Shown here: positions 61,000-64,000 of the stretch, piece after piece | Layout: every line of letters begins with the position of its first letter | Position numbering within the stretch: position 1 is the stretch's first letter | Origin: Epichloe hybrida | Taxonomy: Eukaryota > Ascomycota > Sordariomycetes > Hypocreales > Clavicipitaceae | DNA: 64,000 nt | Reading direction: 5' to 3' | Assembly: GCA_019022495.1 (NCBI GenBank) | Contig: JAFEKR010000002.1 | Location: 3,720,001 to 3,784,000 of the forward strand | Made by a program: the position numbers and the translations under genes | The notes under the pieces: model-generated | Told to the model about the DNA's origin: nothing | The model's database searches: none | Seen by the model: only the letters and a program-made list of their open reading frames with translations

Positions 61000-62401
61000 G
61001 GATTGAAGGAGAGGTGGGCCATGTCTGTGTGAGACGATGTGGAAAGCGATGATGATGATGCAATATTTATTAGCCATCTGATCCGTACTCCTTAGGCTAT
61101 GATACACACTAACGAGGCGGGCAAAGAGGGTAACAATAATAAAAGTGCCGAGGTCTTGGATAATCCTCGGCGAGGGCCGCAATTAGCCGCGAAGGGAGTG
61201 CATGTATATAAAGTCCGATGTCTGTATTACGTAATATCCACTGCCCAGTGCCCGTCTCTCACATTCTTCTTGACATTGACCAGGTGCATGATCATGATCT
61301 TGGCGCTCGAGTCGCAGCTTTCACTCCCAAGCCCCAACAAAGGGTACGTTGTCATCGTCGCACTCACCTGCCAAGCCCTCGGGGACCGTCATCAGATGCA
61401 TGAAATTCTTTGCGAGCCCCGTCGATAAGGACCTCCGGACGAGCATTTTGCACCATACCGACTTCGGAACGGATTACACCTCTCGCAAATCTACTTGTGG
61501 TTTGCAGGTCAGGTCCTGGCCCCTGGTGGATCAGCGTACGGAAACGTCTGGGCAGTTTTGTTGTATCAAGCCAGAAGAAGTCGCGGCCGAATATTCAGCT
61601 GAGAAATGAGAGGATTCACATCACGCCTTGTCCGTTTACTCCGCTCCAAAGACACCCACGCCAATACGGACTAGTCAAAGGATGAATATCATGGGGCAAA
61701 ATCTTAAATACCGTCGGCTCTTGCGTCGGGAAACTCTGGATTGCAAAAGATGGGCCGACGTGGAGTCGTGGACCCTGAATGACGGCGCAAATTCTGGCTT
61801 TGAACTCATCAGACTGCCACTGCATACAGCCACGCAAGTAAAGACATCATTAGGGCATCGATCGACTTCGCGCCGCCACTTCCATTTTCTGCATGCGGCA
61901 TTCCTGTTGACGACATGGTGTACTTTAGCGTGCGCTCGGATACCCAGAATTCAAGCTCAGAAGCCACAAGTCGGCGCTAATGGGACAGTTTCACCCACTC
62001 CAGTAACTACAAACAAACTAGTACGGGGGGTTTGCGCCTAGCCAAGAAACCCGGCCATGTCCTGAGCACTTCTTCGAGGCTAAGCGGTGAACTTTGTATA
62101 TGATGCGGGGTGGTCAAAAGGAAGCTCCGGTTTGCCGGGATGCTCCTGTACGCTACTTTGATGGCAAATGGGAAAACTGATCGGATTATTTTCTCCGAAA
62201 ACAGTCAGGGTATTCGCTGGATCTGTGAAGTGACGACTTTATAAGCAGGGATAGCGCTCGTTGTGCCATTTTCCCGTCATCTCCCGGCTGGCTGACGCTT
62301 TCACACAGAGTATGCCCAGTACATGCCTGTATGCACGCGCCCTGGCGAAGAATTCGTGACGACTCTACAATATTCCTGGGACAACGGCGTGTTCAGTCAG
62401 C
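61000..62401. other. intergenic, no supported gene
   Basis: About 1.4 kb separates divergent genes. A frame ending at 62041 contains a hydrophobic stretch (HFHFLHAAFLLTTWCTLACA) that could be a decayed signal peptide, but no gene can be built on it. Confidence 0.4.
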
Positions 62402-63609
62402 ATGCTAGCCAGACTGGCCTCCGGGCCTTCCTTCCTCTGGGTAATGCTGTTGAGTCTTGCCTCAGCCGCGGATGTCTCGTCACTATCACCAGCGACTTCA
62501 TCAAATAGAACGACGGAAGCGATCAACAATGCCCCGACACGCGACAGATCACCGAGACTGGCACGGGAGGTGATTACCCTCGGCTGTGTCACATCGCTGG
62601 TCATGATCTTCCGCTTGATCATCAACAAGTTCTACAGCACACGACGAGCTTTCAGTGCGGACGACTGGGCTGTGTTCGTGGGAATTTTCATTCGAATCTC
62701 TGCCACCGTAGTCGATGCAGAAGGCCTCATCGCCAACGGTCTCGGTCGGGACGTGTGGACAGTCTCGACTCAGCAGGTGCGAGGCTTCGCGTTGTATTTT
62801 TACGTCATCCAGATTCTCTACTTCATAGAGATAACCATAATGAAAGCGACGTGGGGCCTCTTCTACCTGTCGATATTCCCGGGGCGGATTGTGCGTCGCA
62901 TCTTGTGGATCACGATCGGATTCATCGTCCTGACTGGACTGGTATTCATCCTGGTTGCCGCGTTTCAGTGCACGCCCGTGAGATATACGTGGGAGCAATA
63001 CGGCAATCATGGTCTTCATGGCAGATGCATCAAAATTAATCCGGTTGGATGGGCGAATGCAGCCATGAGCGTTGCCATGGACTTTTGGCTCATAGCCATT
63101 CCATTGAATGAGGTTCACAAATTGAGTCTCCACTGGAAGAAGAAGCTGGGGGCCGCCGTCATGTTTATGACAGCCTTGTTGTAAGTTGGCGTGTAAGGGC
63201 GTATTACGCATGTCAAAGTCTTTGCTAATATTGGGATGTGTCCCGCCCAAACAGTGTCACAATCATATCCATCATTCGATTCAGGTCGCTTGTGACTTTT
63301 GCCAACTCCAAGAATCCAACATGGGACCAGTGTGAACTTGTTTTGTGGTCAACTGTTGAAGTCAGTGTTGGGATGATAGGGTTGTGCCTGCCGGCGATCC
63401 GACAGATGCTAGTACGGCTTGCTCCGCAGTTCTTTGCATCTCAACAAATACCCACGTCAAGTGGAGATGACACAGATCTGGTGCCAACACAGGGTACGAC
63501 AACAAAGCAGAAAGAGGGCCAACCAGGGGTCAAGCATCTCCCAGACCTGCGATTAAGCAGGAGGACGTGGGGGCCGTTAGTCGAGGACGACTGGACGCGC
63601 GTGGTATAA
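62402..63609 (+). CDS. rhodopsin-like fungal integral membrane protein
   Basis: Two exons, 62402-63180 and 63255-63609, with a 74-nt intron (GTAAGT...CAG), give 377 residues. A signal peptide (MLARLASGPSFLWVMLLSLA) is followed by a short Ser/Thr-rich segment with possible N-glycosylation (NRTTE), then seven predicted spans. The family markers are ADDWAVFVGIF near span 2, TWGLFYLSIFP, FQCTPVRYTWEQY, CIKINPVGWANAAMSVAMDF and the C-terminal side IRFRSLVTFANSKNPTWDQ. These fit the fungal rhodopsin-domain (PTH11-like) family. The usual N-terminal CFEM domain is absent. The ligand is unknown; it is probably in the plasma membrane. Confidence 0.85.
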
Positions 63610-64000
63610 TCAGAAGAAGCCCTTTGTGGGACTGGTCACACTGTATTACACGTCAATTGTACGGAGTATAACTAATCATGAAGAGCGTTGACGTGGTCTG
63701 TCATGACTCATATTATAGCCTGAAACTTACATGACCACATTGTTGCTTCGGAGGCAGTCACTGAAGGTTCTACGGAAAGAGGACACTACCTCCATGTTTC
63801 CTGTCACAGGATACAAGTGGTTACGGTGACATGATTGTTTCTACAGGCGAACTACGTGTAGTTCGTTTACGTGTGACATGCCTAGCACAAACTTGCTAAC
63901 CGCAGGGTCCCGAAGCGGTTCTCTGGCACCAATCTGCGATTAATCTGCCTGATCGTTCTTGGGGTCAAGCGCGATTCGCCGCCGCCGGGCGAACCTTACT
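63610..64000. other. window end, no gene seen
   Basis: The last 391 bp carry only a TACGGAGTATA motif at 63660 and no supported frame. Confidence 0.4.

Overview
The window looks like nuclear DNA of a filamentous ascomycete, most likely a Sordariomycete of the Hypocreales type. The support is short spliceosomal introns (about 50-130 nt, GTRNGY donors), typical fungal gene families, and a large AT-rich block full of TAG/TAA codons. In that block CpA/TpG are nearly absent and TpA is abundant, which is the signature of repeat-induced point mutation (RIP). There are two compartments.

Positions 1 to about 28,240 are a RIP-destroyed nest of transposons with no intact gene. The outer element is a Ty1/copia-type retrotransposon (integrase, reverse transcriptase, RNase H on +) that starts left of the window and ends near 26,269. 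Two LTR retrotransposons have landed in it: a Ty3/gypsy chromovirus (30-15,472; 270-bp LTRs, ACTAT target duplication) and a second gypsy-type element on the minus strand (18,387-25,473; 217-bp LTRs, CCTTT duplication), which splits the copia RNase H domain. The chromovirus is itself split, just before its chromodomain, by a minus-strand LINE (6,003-13,000; 13-bp duplication). The LINE carries a hAT-like MITE (7,788-8,197; 8-bp duplication). The chromovirus leader holds an island that escaped RIP, with a tRNA-like gene and a hairpin. An unidentified RIP-degraded repeat fills 26,270-28,240.

Positions 28,240-64,000 have normal base composition. Genes in order: an acidic protein with an internal duplication (-); a doubtful two-exon gene (+); a secreted NucA/NucB-type nuclease broken by an in-frame TAG (+); an intron-containing tRNA read as Ile(TAT); a small basic protein with a homopolymer frameshift (+); a secreted SMP-30-type lactonase-like protein (-); a secreted polyamine/amine oxidase with 7 exons (-); an APC-family amino-acid/GABA permease with 16 exons (+); a cystathionine gamma-synthase-like PLP enzyme (+); an aldehyde dehydrogenase (+); a half-sized ABCC transporter pseudogene (-); a Na+/H+ antiporter of the Nha1 type (+); an Old Yellow Enzyme pseudogene (+); a secreted cysteine-rich protein (-); a thioesterase-like protein (-); and a rhodopsin-like fungal membrane protein (+).

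The amine oxidase, permease and aldehyde dehydrogenase lie within 12 kb and would make a sensible amine uptake and oxidation set, but this is inference. The intergenic DNA is rich in foldbacks, minisatellites and a recurrent TACGGAGTA motif that also falls inside introns. Three or four genes are broken, so this half also looks like a fast-evolving accessory region. Gene models were spliced by eye from reading frame, splice sites and family patterns; no database search was possible.
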